From: Earliella scabrosa
Lineage: Eukaryota > Basidiomycota > Agaricomycetes > Polyporales > Polyporaceae
Reading direction: 5' to 3'
Assembly: GCA_022605405.1 (NCBI GenBank)
Contig: JABYQQ010000009.1
Span: 1,736,001 to 1,800,000 of the forward strand
Length of the DNA stretch: 64,000 bases
The notes beneath the pieces were generated by a model. It was not told the origin of the DNA. It did no database searches and saw nothing but the letters and a program-made list of their open reading frames with translations. Positions 11,831-22,599 of the stretch are shown here, one piece after another. How positions within the stretch are numbered: the first letter of the stretch is position 1; each line of letters starts with the position of its first letter. The translations under genes were made by a program, and so were the position numbers.

Positions 11831-12674
11831 CTAACTTTGTGTAGTAGATCTGGACAGGCGTGATAGGTATTCCCGCACGTGCTCCACGTCCTCCGTCTCC
11901 ATATTGAGGTACCGACGTCGGCGCGGCCCCGCTGCCTTCAGCACGACCACGGCGTCTGTGTACTGCCATTCCGACTCTGACGGGGTTGTACCCGTCTGCT
12001 CCGTGGTACGGGGTCTGCCGTGAAATACGTGCAACGGGTCGAGGAGCAACTGCATGTGGGCACCGAACAGCAGGACTCTACGTCGAGTGACCACACGGAA
12101 GAAGCGGGTGAGGTCGGGAATTTCTCTCGTGCCGTTGCTGGTCACGCCCTCCTGCAGAATCCGCACCTGCGTGAACCCGCTGGGCTCTTCGCTCAAATGT
12201 TCAGTACGGCTACGCTGTGAAGAGATGTCCACACACTCACCAGTGGGTCGAGGGGTGAACACTCCCGTGACATAGAAACAAGTCATGTCCGCTGCATCCC
12301 TGATATGCGCTGGAGTTACAAGGTCCTGCCGTGCACTCATCGGGCCGGTATACATTGACAGATCGCTCGCTTCCACCCGCTCACCGTCACAGTCCCAACG
12401 GTGGCGGGGCCAATGCTGTTCACGGGACAAATCAGTAACAGACGACGGTAGGCGTGCATGAGCGTCCACTCACTTCTAGGAAATGCTGCGGAGAGCAATA
12501 CGCGGGTCCGATGCGGCAGCGATTGCATGTGAAAATAGTAGCTGCACCGCACACCGCGCAGACAGGGAGGTCTGCGCTGCGCAAGTACGGAGTGTATTGA
12601 GAAAGAAGAGCCGGAACTAAGACGGGCCCGCCAGTCTCCGCGGTACCGGAGGCATTGTGGTGGATATCGCTCAT
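11831..12674 (-). CDS. MYND zinc-finger protein (left copy)
   Basis: Exons 12474-12674 and 11831-12415, with a 58-nt phase-0 intron inside the zinc finger, give 786 nt, 261 aa. The MYND finger spans residues 38-76: LPVCAVCGAATIFTCNRC, then YCSPQHFLE, the intron, and HWPRHRWDC. This supplies the usual C-x2-C, C-x2-C, C and H/C ligands. MYND fingers normally bind proline-rich peptides. The C-terminal part (LTRFFRVVTRRRVLLFGAHM, LDPLHVFHG and the YLNMETEDVEHVREYL end) aligns with the right-arm MYND protein at 23.6-24.5 kb. The intron in the finger is at the same position and phase in both. The role is unknown. Confidence 0.75.
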
Positions 12675-12956
12675 GGCACGGTCGGATTCAGCACCTCACG
12701 CAGCCCGTACAGTGTAGGCTGTTTATATATCGCAGACACTGCTTCCGAGTGTCTTCCTCCGTCGGCCAACATCGTGCCGAAGACGTCTTTGTCAGCACCC
12801 ATTCTGTCTACGGTAGCACTATAGTACATTCCCTGGGAAAACTGCGTTGTGAATATCCAGCCTGTCTTCTGTCTCTGTGTTTCCGCATACCCCGTCTCCT
12901 CTGTCCAATGTGACTGAAGTAAGCACAGAACCATCAGACATGCGGCGGCCACCTAC

Positions 12957-14112
12957 CTAACAAGATCTGGTCCTCCGACTGCCGTTTGACTTCACTGGTG
13001 CCCGGCCGCGTGCGTCGTTCTTCGCTGGAGGAGCAGGCAAGGCGCGGTCGGAGAATCGGTCGGGCACGAACACGAAGGCACTTGACACCAACCACTCGTG
13101 CAGCACGGTGTCGCGGACATCGCACAGAGCCGCGCATTCGAACGACGTCGACAGTCGCCACGCAACCATGGGCCCGTATGGCGGAATGCAGGAGGCACGA
13201 ACAAGTCGGCTATTACTGCCGACTGGATCCACCAAACCTACGAGAGACCCCGCATCACCGAAGAACCGGCCCTGCATTGGGCACAGGTACCAGCGGGCCG
13301 TGCAGAAGTGCGAGTTCGGTCGTGTGGGTAGGGCAGTGGGAGGGAATGGTCGGAACTCTTCCCAGGCAGTGGGACTGATCGCGAAGGAGAACCCTGCACG
13401 ACACAGCGCCCCGAACACCTCGTGATCGTCAAAGTCCATACGAAGAAGTCGGAGGTCGGAGAATATGGCCCGGCGACGTAACGTTAGGAGGGGATAGGCA
13501 CACCCGAAAGTATGCTCGGTAACGAACGTCGCAAGGGCCGAGAGCGGAGACCGGACAAGCGGGGCGCACGCCGTCCCCTTCGCACCGCTGTATATGACGG
13601 CCCGGCGACCGTTGTCGAGATAGAGCACCGTTCTTGCAGTGACATCGCGTTCGAACTTGACGTACCGCGCCACCGGCATCTCTTCCTGGTTCCTAACGGA
13701 TCGTGCATTGTGCGTGCAGGTGACTAGCCGATCGACGAGCTGGCGGTAGCAAGGAGACGGAACGTAGATCTGAAGGATGTTGGATGAGAGCGATAGATCG
13801 CGCAGTATGAATGCCAGTGCCAGCGTCCCTCCGACCACCGCGCGGAACTCCGTCAGGTTCCGCAGCAGCGCGTCGGGATACTGAAAGAACCGTCGCAAGG
13901 CGGATGTTAGGGTACGGCGCATGCTGTCCGTTGCCTCCTGGTATAGCGCGCGACAACAAGCCCGCCACGCCAACAGTGACACGACGTCCATGTTGTCCGC
14001 TACGATCGCGCCGATCTCGACAGGCATGCTATATTAACAGCTGAGATGAGACTCATGCTTCGTATTAGATTTTGTCAAACACAGACCTGGAAGCATAGCA
14101 GTGCACAGGCAT
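12957..14112 (-). CDS. F-box-like / degenerate nucleotidyltransferase-fold protein B3
   Basis: Exons 14087-14112 and 12957-14028 around a 58-nt intron give 1098 nt in frame, 365 aa. The second exon opens MPVEIGAIVADNMDVVSLLA. NTase-fold remnants are VVGGTLALAFIL and SSNILQIYVPSPCY, with both catalytic Asp residues missing. The tail keeps the family blocks FGCAYPLLTLRRRA, YLCPMQGRFFGDAGSLVGL and PYGPMVAWRL. It sits just downstream of the Helitron RepHel gene on the same strand, separated by about 490 bp. It is most like B1 in the central region by eye. The function is unknown. Confidence 0.72.
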
Positions 14113-14600
14113 GCACGTTGCCTCGTGATCCCGACGGTAGTGATGCACTGAGGAGGAGGGCGGAGCCTGGAACCATCATCATGCACAAGCAGAACCTCGC
14201 GCAGGGTCGGTCCACTCACCATCTGCATAACGTTGTCCTGCGTCCACGCTACCTGCTGCGGTCGTGACACTGTGGTGTGTCCACGGAGTCTACGCGTTCG
14301 CTGTCGGGGTCTCATCGTCCCGGTGACAGGAAAGAGGATAGACCAGTGAGAAGGTGGGCGCTGGCTCATGTCGCCGTCTGAGGAACCTGTTTATAAGTGC
14401 CCGATAAGCTGTTCTTTGTTGTTCCGTCCCGCATTGAGCGCACGCAGTGCTTACCCGCCGAAGTCCGAGTTCTCTTGTGTCTATTTCCGGTCCACAGCAC
14501 TTCGGAGGAACGTCATCCATCGGTCCGCACTTGTCCGTCCGCGTCTGCGGCCCGATCCGTTTCCGCTCTCGTCGCTTCGGTCTGTCGTGCAGTAGCCTCA
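14113..14600. other. 3' flank of the Helitron RepHel gene
   Basis: There is no convincing gene. If the Helitron were short, its 3' hairpin and CTRR end would fall here. I could not identify one with confidence. Confidence 0.35.
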
Positions 14601-17600
14601 TCAATCCAGCACAGTGTGAAAGTGCGCTGGATCTGAGTAGTAGCGGGTTTTTGTCTCGAGATCGAGGTGTTCAAGCCGTTGTAGCTCGTCCCGCAGCTCC
14701 TGTTGTAGACGCTGATAGATCTTTTGTCTACGAAACGGTCTCAGTACAGTCAATCCATCAAGGTTCCGAACGCGTGAAAGCATCACATACAGGCCTTGCA
14801 GACTCTGAGCTGTCAACGGATCTACAATGGCCTTCTCCAGCGATCGCCCTTGTGATTTATAATCTGTGTAGCAGTATGCAGGCAGCAACGGCAGCTGTGT
14901 TCGAGACACGCGAACCTTCTGTGCTGGTCTTGTCCCCGTCTTTGGCCTGCGCGTCCAACGGAAATAGTACTGCACTGGGAATATAGGTACTACGTCGGTA
15001 TCGCCAGTCCCGCATACGCGTCCTGCGCCTGGAATATCCACGTACACCACAACAGGATATCGTCTACCTTCTGCTTCTTCGTATCGGATATCGCGGACGG
15101 TGCCCACGGCACCATTCACCACCTTGTTGATGAATGCGACGTTTTCCTGCACCATAACTTTCATGCCCGGGAAGAGAGGAAGGAATCCGGGTGCGCGCTC
15201 ACTCTGTGAGGACGACAGATTCCACAGACGTTCACAATCTCGCCCACCCGCTGGGGAGCCATTGGTCCGATCCCGTGCATAATAGCGATGGACATCGGCT
15301 CCTAGAAAACGCGCGTGGTGAGCCAGAATACGTCTGTTCAGTAAATCTCGCACCCGAGTCCGCCCCACTATCACTGGAACATCCTCGAAGGCTGGCGAAA
15401 GAGGGCTGCTGTGATTGCCATTGATACGGGTCTGAAGTGTTGCGAAGTCGTCTGCGTGTCCCTGATGAAACGCCTCCTCGCTCTCCCCCCTGCGTACCCT
15501 CGCAAGGAGTTCTGCGTACGCTTGATCGCCGCATTGACGTTGGTTTTTTCTCAGGAGCACCACCGTGCGCACCAGTCGCCAGAGATAGACACCCTTGAGA
15601 GCATTAATACCGTCTACCCGCGTTGCATCTCTGAGGGAAGGGTGATTGACAAGATCGTGTGCGTATAGCGCGCTCTCACGCACAGGTCTGAGCTGCCCGA
15701 AATCACCGGTAAAGATGACGTGCATCCCGCCAAATGGCAGGTCTTCGGCAGACTCCGACGAGCCTCTCGCATGTTGCAGCCTGGCAGAAATATCATGCAG
15801 CAATGCTGCCCCAATCATGGACACCTCGTCGATGATCAGGTACCTTACTCTTCTCCACTGCGTACTGAGCTCCTGTAGATTGACTCCCTCTCGGTGTGGC
15901 AACAGCAGCAGGGAGTGTATCGTGTACCCCCCGATCAGAAGCGCGGCTGCTCCAGTCGGTGCGGCAATCTGCACCTCTGCGCGACGACCCAATCGTTCGA
16001 ACAACGCCAAAATTGCATTTACTACATGGGATTTCCCGGTGCCTCCGACTCCCCCCACATACATCAACAACTGCTGTCCACCGTAGCATGCGTGCCGCGC
16101 TACGATTTCGAACGCACGTCTTTGTTCTTCATTGGAAGCCAATCCGAAGTCAGCGATGACTTCTTCCACGACATCCGGAAGACAACTGGAAGGGGGTGGC
16201 CCTGTCTGCGACGACGACGAGGCCGCGTTGGGATCCTCCGACAACATACTGATTTGCATCGCTGGGTCGCGATCGATCCGTGGACGCACCCGACGCTCTG
16301 TGTTCTCAGACGGTGCGGCGGTCCGCCTTCGCTTCAAGACCTTCATTGCTGCGCGCTCGGCTTCCAACTGAGCCCGCTCCTCACTCCTCACCTCGCACGC
16401 ACTCCCGAACGATGTTGCTGCATTCGTGCACTCGTCCCGTGCGTACCGTTGATCCAACGCTACCCGAGACGGCAGCGATATCAACTTGTCCAGAGTCCGC
16501 AGCAGAGCTCCCTCCTCGTCTTCTGGAAGGTGCGGTAACATCGTCGCTGCGTCCTCTGCGTCATCGCCCGGGTTTGGAGACAGATATCGCCGATCGTCGT
16601 CCTCTCCGTCGTCGTCCCCGTCCCAACCTCCTCCGTCTTGCTCCTGAAGTCGTCTCCTCGCCCTACTCACCTTATCCCTTGCATCCTTACACTCAGAAAG
16701 AGCATTCATATTCTCGACGATGCTCGTGTGTATAGCACTGAGCAGATGAGCTTGTCGATTGTAAGCGTCTGTCCACGTCTCCTCGGTGTCCTTGAGCTCC
16801 GCCGGCCGTCTCCACGGTTTAAACAACAACAGCACGCTCTCTGCCCATTCTTCCCGCTCCTCGTCGCTCCTGTCACTTCTTGGAATGCGGTCTCCGAGAA
16901 TCACAGGGACCACCCAGACCACACGATGACGCACAATGTGGGTATCTTGTTGAGGGTGACCATGTATAAACTGACCCCGAATCTGGGCAGGCCGACCTCT
17001 AGAACGAACACCCTCCGCGCCACCTACTCGCGCGTTGAGTCGGCCGTTTTCCGTCGACAATGTGATTTTCTCTGTGAGTCCTACGTACTCATACAGGCAC
17101 ATGGAATTGAAAGGTTCGGACTCCGGGCGGCAGAGATAGTCGTGTAGCTGATTGACTGCGGAGATGGAGCCCGCGCCCAGCGTCAACATCACCGTCTGGT
17201 CCTCCCCCTCCGCTTGATTGGCAACCTCGTTATTGTCTTCCATATCGTCGTCTTCAACGTTCGTAATCTCGTCCCCCAAGTCTGGACTGTTCCTGTGCGA
17301 TCCCATGCCGACACACTCCGGCACCTCCCCAACATACCCTCCACCGCCGTCATCTGCCGACTGTCCAGAACCCTCCCATTCAGAACGCACCAGCGTGATC
17401 GGCCCCCCCCCGTCCCGACGCATTTCCTCCGACTGTCCGTCTCGACTTGCGCCTGAGACTGAGGGAATTGGACACCAGAACTGCCTCACTATTCGATGAA
17501 AAGCGGCGAAATAGAGCAATCGGAAGCGATGACTGGCATAATGGTCCCCGCCTCCCACTAGGTAGCTCATCACCTGCTGGTGAGAGATCTCCTGTCTCGA

Positions 17601-20600
17601 CAACATGCTGTTGATGACCATGGTCAGCGCACCAGAATCCTCCCGCCCACCCCACTGTTCCACATTCTTGTACCTGGTATCTGCCTTCGTAATCGCATAC
17701 AGCAATGCCGCGAGCCCCAAATAGGCAGGAAGAGCGCTCTTTGTAATGTAGTCGGTGATGTAATAAATAAGAGCCTTCGCACCCTCCCCCGAACTGATAT
17801 GTTTAATATCCATGTTAGATTGAAACAGAAATATCACCAGATCATTATAGTTCGCTATGCGGGGATGAAGGCGGCGAAGCAATATTGAACCCGTCTCATC
17901 ATCCACGACTGTCTCTGGCCGTACCGAACCGTCGATACGCATCCGGCAATGCTGATCTGTCCTCGCTTCACCCCGTCTGAGATACTTCCAACACGTCTCC
18001 GTGTGCTCGTGCCAGTTATACTGCTCCACGAGTTCATTCACAAAGTCTGCATACCTCAACTGGAACACTGCAGGAGGCATATCACGCACCCTCGGCGCCG
18101 ATCTCGTCCCGGGATGCACGTAGCCATCAGCCTCGGAGAACCGGGGTCGGGGCAACGGAAGCCCGTCCGGCTCGGAGACAATCTGGTCAGTGCCAAGAAG
18201 CTCGCTTTTTATAACACTTTCTAGCCAGACAAACATCTCCTGTTGGAACTGCTCATTGTCCGTCATCATGTCCCTCATCTTTTGAGGCGAAGGATGATCC
18301 TTGATCCAGATCAACATGTGACAGTGGAGCGTGCCCCTCGCTTGCGCCTCTACGGTTCCATAATATGCATCACACGGACCTAACAGTCCTCGGTCAGAGC
18401 GTCCATGCCGAAGGACAATCTTGATGAAGCTGGAGATCATGAGGTGGAAAAACCGCGCGCATCCTCCCGGATTCTGCGCCACCAGCAACTTGCGTTCCCA
18501 CTCTCCTAGAGGCTCTCCGCTCGCCGCATCCTCCAACACAATGTTGTGACCGCATAGAAGCCTGACTAACGGGTTGTGAATATCAGAAGGATTGAGCGTC
18601 ACGAAAAATGCCGGTGTACCCTTATGATTGACCAGCGCGCGTATCTCATTCCGCATCTTGATCTTATACCCCGATGTTCCCGGTATGTCATGTAGTACCG
18701 CTCCCAGCCGATTGATCAGGCTGAGTAGCTTATTTTCCTCCACAGTCTGAGCCTGATAGGCTGGATTGGACTTGAATGTCTCAATCATTCGTGCGAGCAG
18801 GGAACGATCGACAGCAAGCAACTCTTGTACTATCATGCGTTGTTGAGATGCCTTCACTCTGAAATGTACGGAATCACATACTTGTTTCTTCTGCAAAATA
18901 TTATAGTACACGAACGCGAAGTCCGCGTCGCGCTCGAACGGACTGTCGTAAACAGATAGCAGATATTTTAGCTGTTCTTCCATGGAGATTGCTCGCTGTC
19001 TGTGTGGGTGATGAAAGCCCCCAATGCCCCACGGGTCGAGGTGGGGAAACATCCACGTCATTAGACTGGGATTCTCAAAGTCAGGTATAAACCTGTTGCC
19101 CGATTGTGACTGGATGAATTTTCCCCGGTTCAGGCAATGATCGACAGCCCTCATCTTCATGTCCTGATATGCTACTGGCGTGTTGTCCCCGCATGTGTAG
19201 CCGACATTCTCCATCAAGATATCGGCCCCGGGGGGAGGTTCGTCCGCTTCATCGTTCCGGGCAGTGTAACCTGCACTAACCCCCTGCAACGCTTCACTCT
19301 CGCGCAAGAAACCCACACTCATCGCGCACGGCAGCCCTTCGTCCTCCGCCCCCGTTTCACTATCAAATAATAAATCCAGATTTCTCTGGCTGAAACCATG
19401 AAACTCGGTGTCACAGGCATAGTGCGGATTCTCTTGCACTAGGAAGTCTATGATAGTCTTAACGGTCGACTTCCGAGCGAGTACAGGACTAAGTTTCCGA
19501 ATCGTCTCCTTTGTGGGCCTACTGCTACCCACAAACACTGCACAGACAGTGTCGCGGATAACAGACGGAGAAGGTGGTAAGACGCTGTTCAGATGCGTCG
19601 AGTTCTGAGGCATCACAATCACATTGCCCTTGACAAACCGCTGCGCAGCTGCCCGGTCATATGCCGCAACATCATCATCGTCCAGCTCCGCGCGCTTCAT
19701 CTTCAGCTCGGTGAATCGATACGAGATCCGACTTCCGCGGGCCCGCGCCACCAGCAACCGGTCAAACTGCGTGCTGCGATTCAGCGCGGCCTTCACTTCA
19801 CTAGGCAATGCATCCTGCCCGTAATACAGCCAGTTCGCTAGACTGAATTTTGGCATGCGTTTTTTCTCCACCAGATCTCGATAACATTCGTCACAAACCC
19901 GGATGGGGCCGCGCTCTTCCCTACTGCTCATCCCCTGAGGACACAGCAGCGCTCGGTCGTAGAGATCGAACCGATATGTAGAGGGACGCGTGCGGGGATG
20001 CAGCGCGTCGTTGCGAAGAAGTCCCAAGTCTATCTCGGACAACTCCGCAACGCGACTCCCGGATTCTTTCGTGTATCGAGCACAAACCGCACACACGACC
20101 TGCCGCACATTGGCAGTAGACATGCAGTCTTGCCACTCCGCGATGATCCCGTCCCGCAGTGTGCGGTCCACTTCACGCAGAAACGGCGCTGACGATTGCA
20201 TAACCTCGGCCTCGTCTTCACTGGCTTTTGCAGCGCGGTCAAGCACAGCCTGACTTCTGGGTACGCATAATGTCGTGAATGTGAGCAACATCAGCGGACA
20301 GCTATGGACACATGCATGACTTAGCAGTTTTTCTTTCAGAGACACTTTGGTATCTCGCGCCACGAGGTGAATTCCGTGCAGACGCGCGACTTGACGCAAA
20401 TCTGCTGCTTTCCAAAAGCTGTACAGCGAGAACATTGAGTAGAGAGAGGCATTCACAATCACATCGTCGCATTCGACATTCAACATGCTAACAGATGGTG
20501 TTTGGGCAGGGGTTGTGACGCGCTTCAGAACATGCGTGCGATCGAGCTCGAGCTCAGACACACTGCACGGTCCTAAAAGCGGTCCGTGTTCGCTATCCAC

Positions 20601-20660
20601 GAACACACGACCTGTGCCAAACATTGTCAATCCTCCTTCATCCGTCCGGTACGCAGTCAT
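14601..20660 (-). CDS. Helitron Rep-helicase (RepHel) transposase
   Basis: A single open frame of 2019 aa, the usual range for fungal RepHel. It drives rolling-circle-like transposition by nicking and covalently joining DNA (Rep) and unwinding it (helicase). From the N-terminus: a Cys-rich region at residues about 190-290 (CAVCARY, VCDECYRDL, SLANWLYYG) resembling DUF6570, and a Helitron-like N-terminal region. The HUH nuclease motif HCHMLIW is near residue 780, and a two-Tyr motif YYITDYITK is near 968. An acidic linker follows at about 1100-1450. A Pif1-type helicase comes last, with Walker A GGVGGTGKSHVV near 1540, LIIDEVSMIG near 1610, GDFGQLRPV, and DYKSQGRSLEKAI near 1937. No stops or frameshifts, and every key catalytic motif I looked for is present, so it could be active. 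It diverges from the RNR small-subunit gene. Confidence 0.96.
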   Translation of the reverse strand: MTAYRTDEGGLTMFGTGRVFVDSEHGPLLGPCSVSELELDRTHVLKRVTTPAQTPSVSMLNVECDDVIVNASLYSMFSLYSFWKAADLRQVARLHGIHLVARDTKVSLKEKLLSHACVHSCPLMLLTFTTLCVPRSQAVLDRAAKASEDEAEVMQSSAPFLREVDRTLRDGIIAEWQDCMSTANVRQVVCAVCARYTKESGSRVAELSEIDLGLLRNDALHPRTRPSTYRFDLYDRALLCPQGMSSREERGPIRVCDECYRDLVEKKRMPKFSLANWLYYGQDALPSEVKAALNRSTQFDRLLVARARGSRISYRFTELKMKRAELDDDDVAAYDRAAAQRFVKGNVIVMPQNSTHLNSVLPPSPSVIRDTVCAVFVGSSRPTKETIRKLSPVLARKSTVKTIIDFLVQENPHYACDTEFHGFSQRNLDLLFDSETGAEDEGLPCAMSVGFLRESEALQGVSAGYTARNDEADEPPPGADILMENVGYTCGDNTPVAYQDMKMRAVDHCLNRGKFIQSQSGNRFIPDFENPSLMTWMFPHLDPWGIGGFHHPHRQRAISMEEQLKYLLSVYDSPFERDADFAFVYYNILQKKQVCDSVHFRVKASQQRMIVQELLAVDRSLLARMIETFKSNPAYQAQTVEENKLLSLINRLGAVLHDIPGTSGYKIKMRNEIRALVNHKGTPAFFVTLNPSDIHNPLVRLLCGHNIVLEDAASGEPLGEWERKLLVAQNPGGCARFFHLMISSFIKIVLRHGRSDRGLLGPCDAYYGTVEAQARGTLHCHMLIWIKDHPSPQKMRDMMTDNEQFQQEMFVWLESVIKSELLGTDQIVSEPDGLPLPRPRFSEADGYVHPGTRSAPRVRDMPPAVFQLRYADFVNELVEQYNWHEHTETCWKYLRRGEARTDQHCRMRIDGSVRPETVVDDETGSILLRRLHPRIANYNDLVIFLFQSNMDIKHISSGEGAKALIYYITDYITKSALPAYLGLAALLYAITKADTRYKNVEQWGGREDSGALTMVINSMLSRQEISHQQVMSYLVGGGDHYASHRFRLLYFAAFHRIVRQFWCPIPSVSGASRDGQSEEMRRDGGGPITLVRSEWEGSGQSADDGGGGYVGEVPECVGMGSHRNSPDLGDEITNVEDDDMEDNNEVANQAEGEDQTVMLTLGAGSISAVNQLHDYLCRPESEPFNSMCLYEYVGLTEKITLSTENGRLNARVGGAEGVRSRGRPAQIRGQFIHGHPQQDTHIVRHRVVWVVPVILGDRIPRSDRSDEEREEWAESVLLLFKPWRRPAELKDTEETWTDAYNRQAHLLSAIHTSIVENMNALSECKDARDKVSRARRRLQEQDGGGWDGDDDGEDDDRRYLSPNPGDDAEDAATMLPHLPEDEEGALLRTLDKLISLPSRVALDQRYARDECTNAATSFGSACEVRSEERAQLEAERAAMKVLKRRRTAAPSENTERRVRPRIDRDPAMQISMLSEDPNAASSSSQTGPPPSSCLPDVVEEVIADFGLASNEEQRRAFEIVARHACYGGQQLLMYVGGVGGTGKSHVVNAILALFERLGRRAEVQIAAPTGAAALLIGGYTIHSLLLLPHREGVNLQELSTQWRRVRYLIIDEVSMIGAALLHDISARLQHARGSSESAEDLPFGGMHVIFTGDFGQLRPVRESALYAHDLVNHPSLRDATRVDGINALKGVYLWRLVRTVVLLRKNQRQCGDQAYAELLARVRRGESEEAFHQGHADDFATLQTRINGNHSSPLSPAFEDVPVIVGRTRVRDLLNRRILAHHARFLGADVHRYYARDRTNGSPAGGRDCERLWNLSSSQSERAPGFLPLFPGMKVMVQENVAFINKVVNGAVGTVRDIRYEEAEGRRYPVVVYVDIPGAGRVCGTGDTDVVPIFPVQYYFRWTRRPKTGTRPAQKVRVSRTQLPLLPAYCYTDYKSQGRSLEKAIVDPLTAQSLQGLYVMLSRVRNLDGLTVLRPFRRQKIYQRLQQELRDELQRLEHLDLETKTRYYSDPAHFHTVLD

Positions 20661-21383
20661 TCACGCACCGATTCGGCATCGGTCCGGATCGGGTTCTCGT
20701 TCAACAAGCATCAGCCAGATCTCTGTCAACCCCATGTCAGCATGCCTCTTTGTTGCAGAGCAGCACACTCCGCCAGCATACCTTCGGACAGCACTCCGGG
20801 ACCGTTACACGCCGACGCTGAGGACGTAGAACTTCCCTGCAAGTTCTCATCTGCCGGGGTTATCGCAAAGACTGAATGAGCGCGCCGCGTCGCACGTGCA
20901 GCGCCATGCACTGACCTCTATGGACGTGCGATAACAGCGCTCGTGCATGCAGCGCGTCCACCTCCGACGCAAACGCCTCGAGAGTGACTGTGGACGATTG
21001 TGCCATGGTGGGAAGGGTGAGACCAGAGGACGAGTTGTGGTACAACTGAAACTGACAGCCAGACTTTCTTCCCGTCCGTACTGCCACCGACATAATTCTC
21101 ACGCCTCCTCTCCGGTACCTCGCTCCGCGTAGACCGATCAGAACGGACCCACGGGACTCCTTGCACCGGCATCGTCGTCGATGTGCACCTGTTACCGCTA
21201 CTCCTCCGAGATTCCGGACTGGTGACGGTGTGCGCCAACGCTCCCTGCCTGTGCCGGGCCGCGGTCACTACACCTCTACTGGTCCCTGCACCGGAGTAGC
21301 GTCGGTCATAAGTACTGGCATGGGATCCTGAGCGACATGTGTCCACTGCCAGAAGCACCAACCTACTCTGCGCCCCCTTCTCA
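20661..21383. promoter_or_regulatory. divergent intergenic region between RepHel and RNR small subunit
   Basis: About 0.7 kb separates the start codons of two outward-pointing genes, so it must carry both promoters. Frames on either strand (for example 20918-21442 minus) have no family features. No clear TATA box was identified. It is the axis from which the two similarly composed arms run. Confidence 0.5.
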
Positions 21384-22543
21384 ATGGCGACTCCCAATCC
21401 GTTCCTCCACAGTGACCCGTCTCGGTTTGTGCTCTTCCCCATTCGCTATCCTCAGGTTCGTCCGCCCGTGTCCATGGCAATGCAAACATGCCCACTCACG
21501 TTCAGCAGCTATGGGCTGCATACAGAGACGCGCATCGCAGCATCTGGACTGCAGGCGAAATCGACCTGTCCAGAGACAGCATACAGTGGGCAAACGCCCT
21601 GACGGAAGACGAGCGCAACTTCTTCTCCACCATTCTCGCCTTCTTCGCTGCCTCCGACGGGATCGTGGCGGAGAATCTCGCCCAGCGCTTCTGCACTGAA
21701 GTGCAAGTTCCGGAGGCACGGTGCTTTTACGGCGTACAAATCATGATGTATGTACCTTGACAACGGCGTGTTCCTCACTGACCTTCTGTAGGGAGAATGT
21801 CCACGCCGAAGTCTATAGCCGAGCGATCCAGGAGCTCCTTCCCAACAGAGATGAACAAGACCGACTGTTCCGCGGCTTCCTGACGATGCCCGCCGTACGC
21901 GCGAAGGCGGATTGGTGCCTGAGGTGGATCGACAATTCAGAGAACTCCTTCTCCGTCCGACTGTTGGCCTTCGCCATCGTCGAGGGTGTTTTCTTTTCGT
22001 CGTCCTTCGCTGCCATCTTCTGGCTCCGACAACGCAGTCTGATGCCTGGTCTGGTACAAGCAAATGCGATGATTGCTCGCGACGAAGCTCTGCACGTCTC
22101 GTTTGCTTGTCTCCTGTACAAGCACGTAAACCTGCCAGTAGATACTGAAACCGTGCACCGCATGGTCGCTGAGGCGGTGCGTCTTGAACACGAGTTCTTC
22201 ATAGGTGAGTGCTCCTCCACTTCCAACCAACAACTGACAACTGATCCAGACGCAGCTGCTCTCCCCACGCCGTTGCTCGGAATGAACTCCATCGTTATGC
22301 GCCAGTACGTCGAATATGTGGCCGACTTCTTACTCAGGGAACTCGGACTTCAACCCCTCTACAATGCAGCCAACCCCGTATGTGTCCGCGCATGCTTGCA
22401 CCGTCATCATCGCGCTGACATCGCGAACTTTCCAGTTTCCATTTATGGAGATCAGCATTATAGAGAGAAAAACCAACTTCTTCGAACGCCCCGTCAGCGA
22501 TTACCTCGGTATCCCGGTTCCACGCACAGCAGATGACATCTGA
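21384..22543 (+). CDS. ribonucleotide reductase small subunit (class I R2)
   Basis: Supplies the diferric-tyrosyl radical cofactor for ribonucleotide reduction. Exons are 21384-21455, 21506-21747, 21792-22204, 22250-22377 and 22436-22543, with introns of 44-58 nt; 963 nt, 320 aa. The first intron could instead end at 21508. Landmarks are [22 protein letters not shown] (metal-ligand Asp), [25 protein letters not shown] (Glu), [10 protein letters not shown] (Glu, His and the radical Tyr), [15 protein letters not shown] (Glu, His) and [19 protein letters not shown]. The metal ligands and the radical tyrosine that I could check are present, so it should be functional. It is shorter at the N-terminus than typical fungal R2 proteins of about 400 aa. 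Its likely partner is the RNR large subunit at the far end of the same arm. Confidence 0.93.
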
Positions 22544-22599
22544 GACTGTGCGCAGATGACGACGAAATACAACCAATGACTGTGTGCCACGAGGAAGCA

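Noticed and set aside
14113..14600. Helitron 3' terminus (hairpin plus CTRR)
   Set aside because: Several CTAG/CTRR-like words occur, but none with a convincing adjacent GC-rich hairpin.
15100..20250. Many plus-strand ORFs of 60-214 aa opposite the RepHel gene
   Set aside because: They are antisense shadows of a long GC-rich coding sequence.
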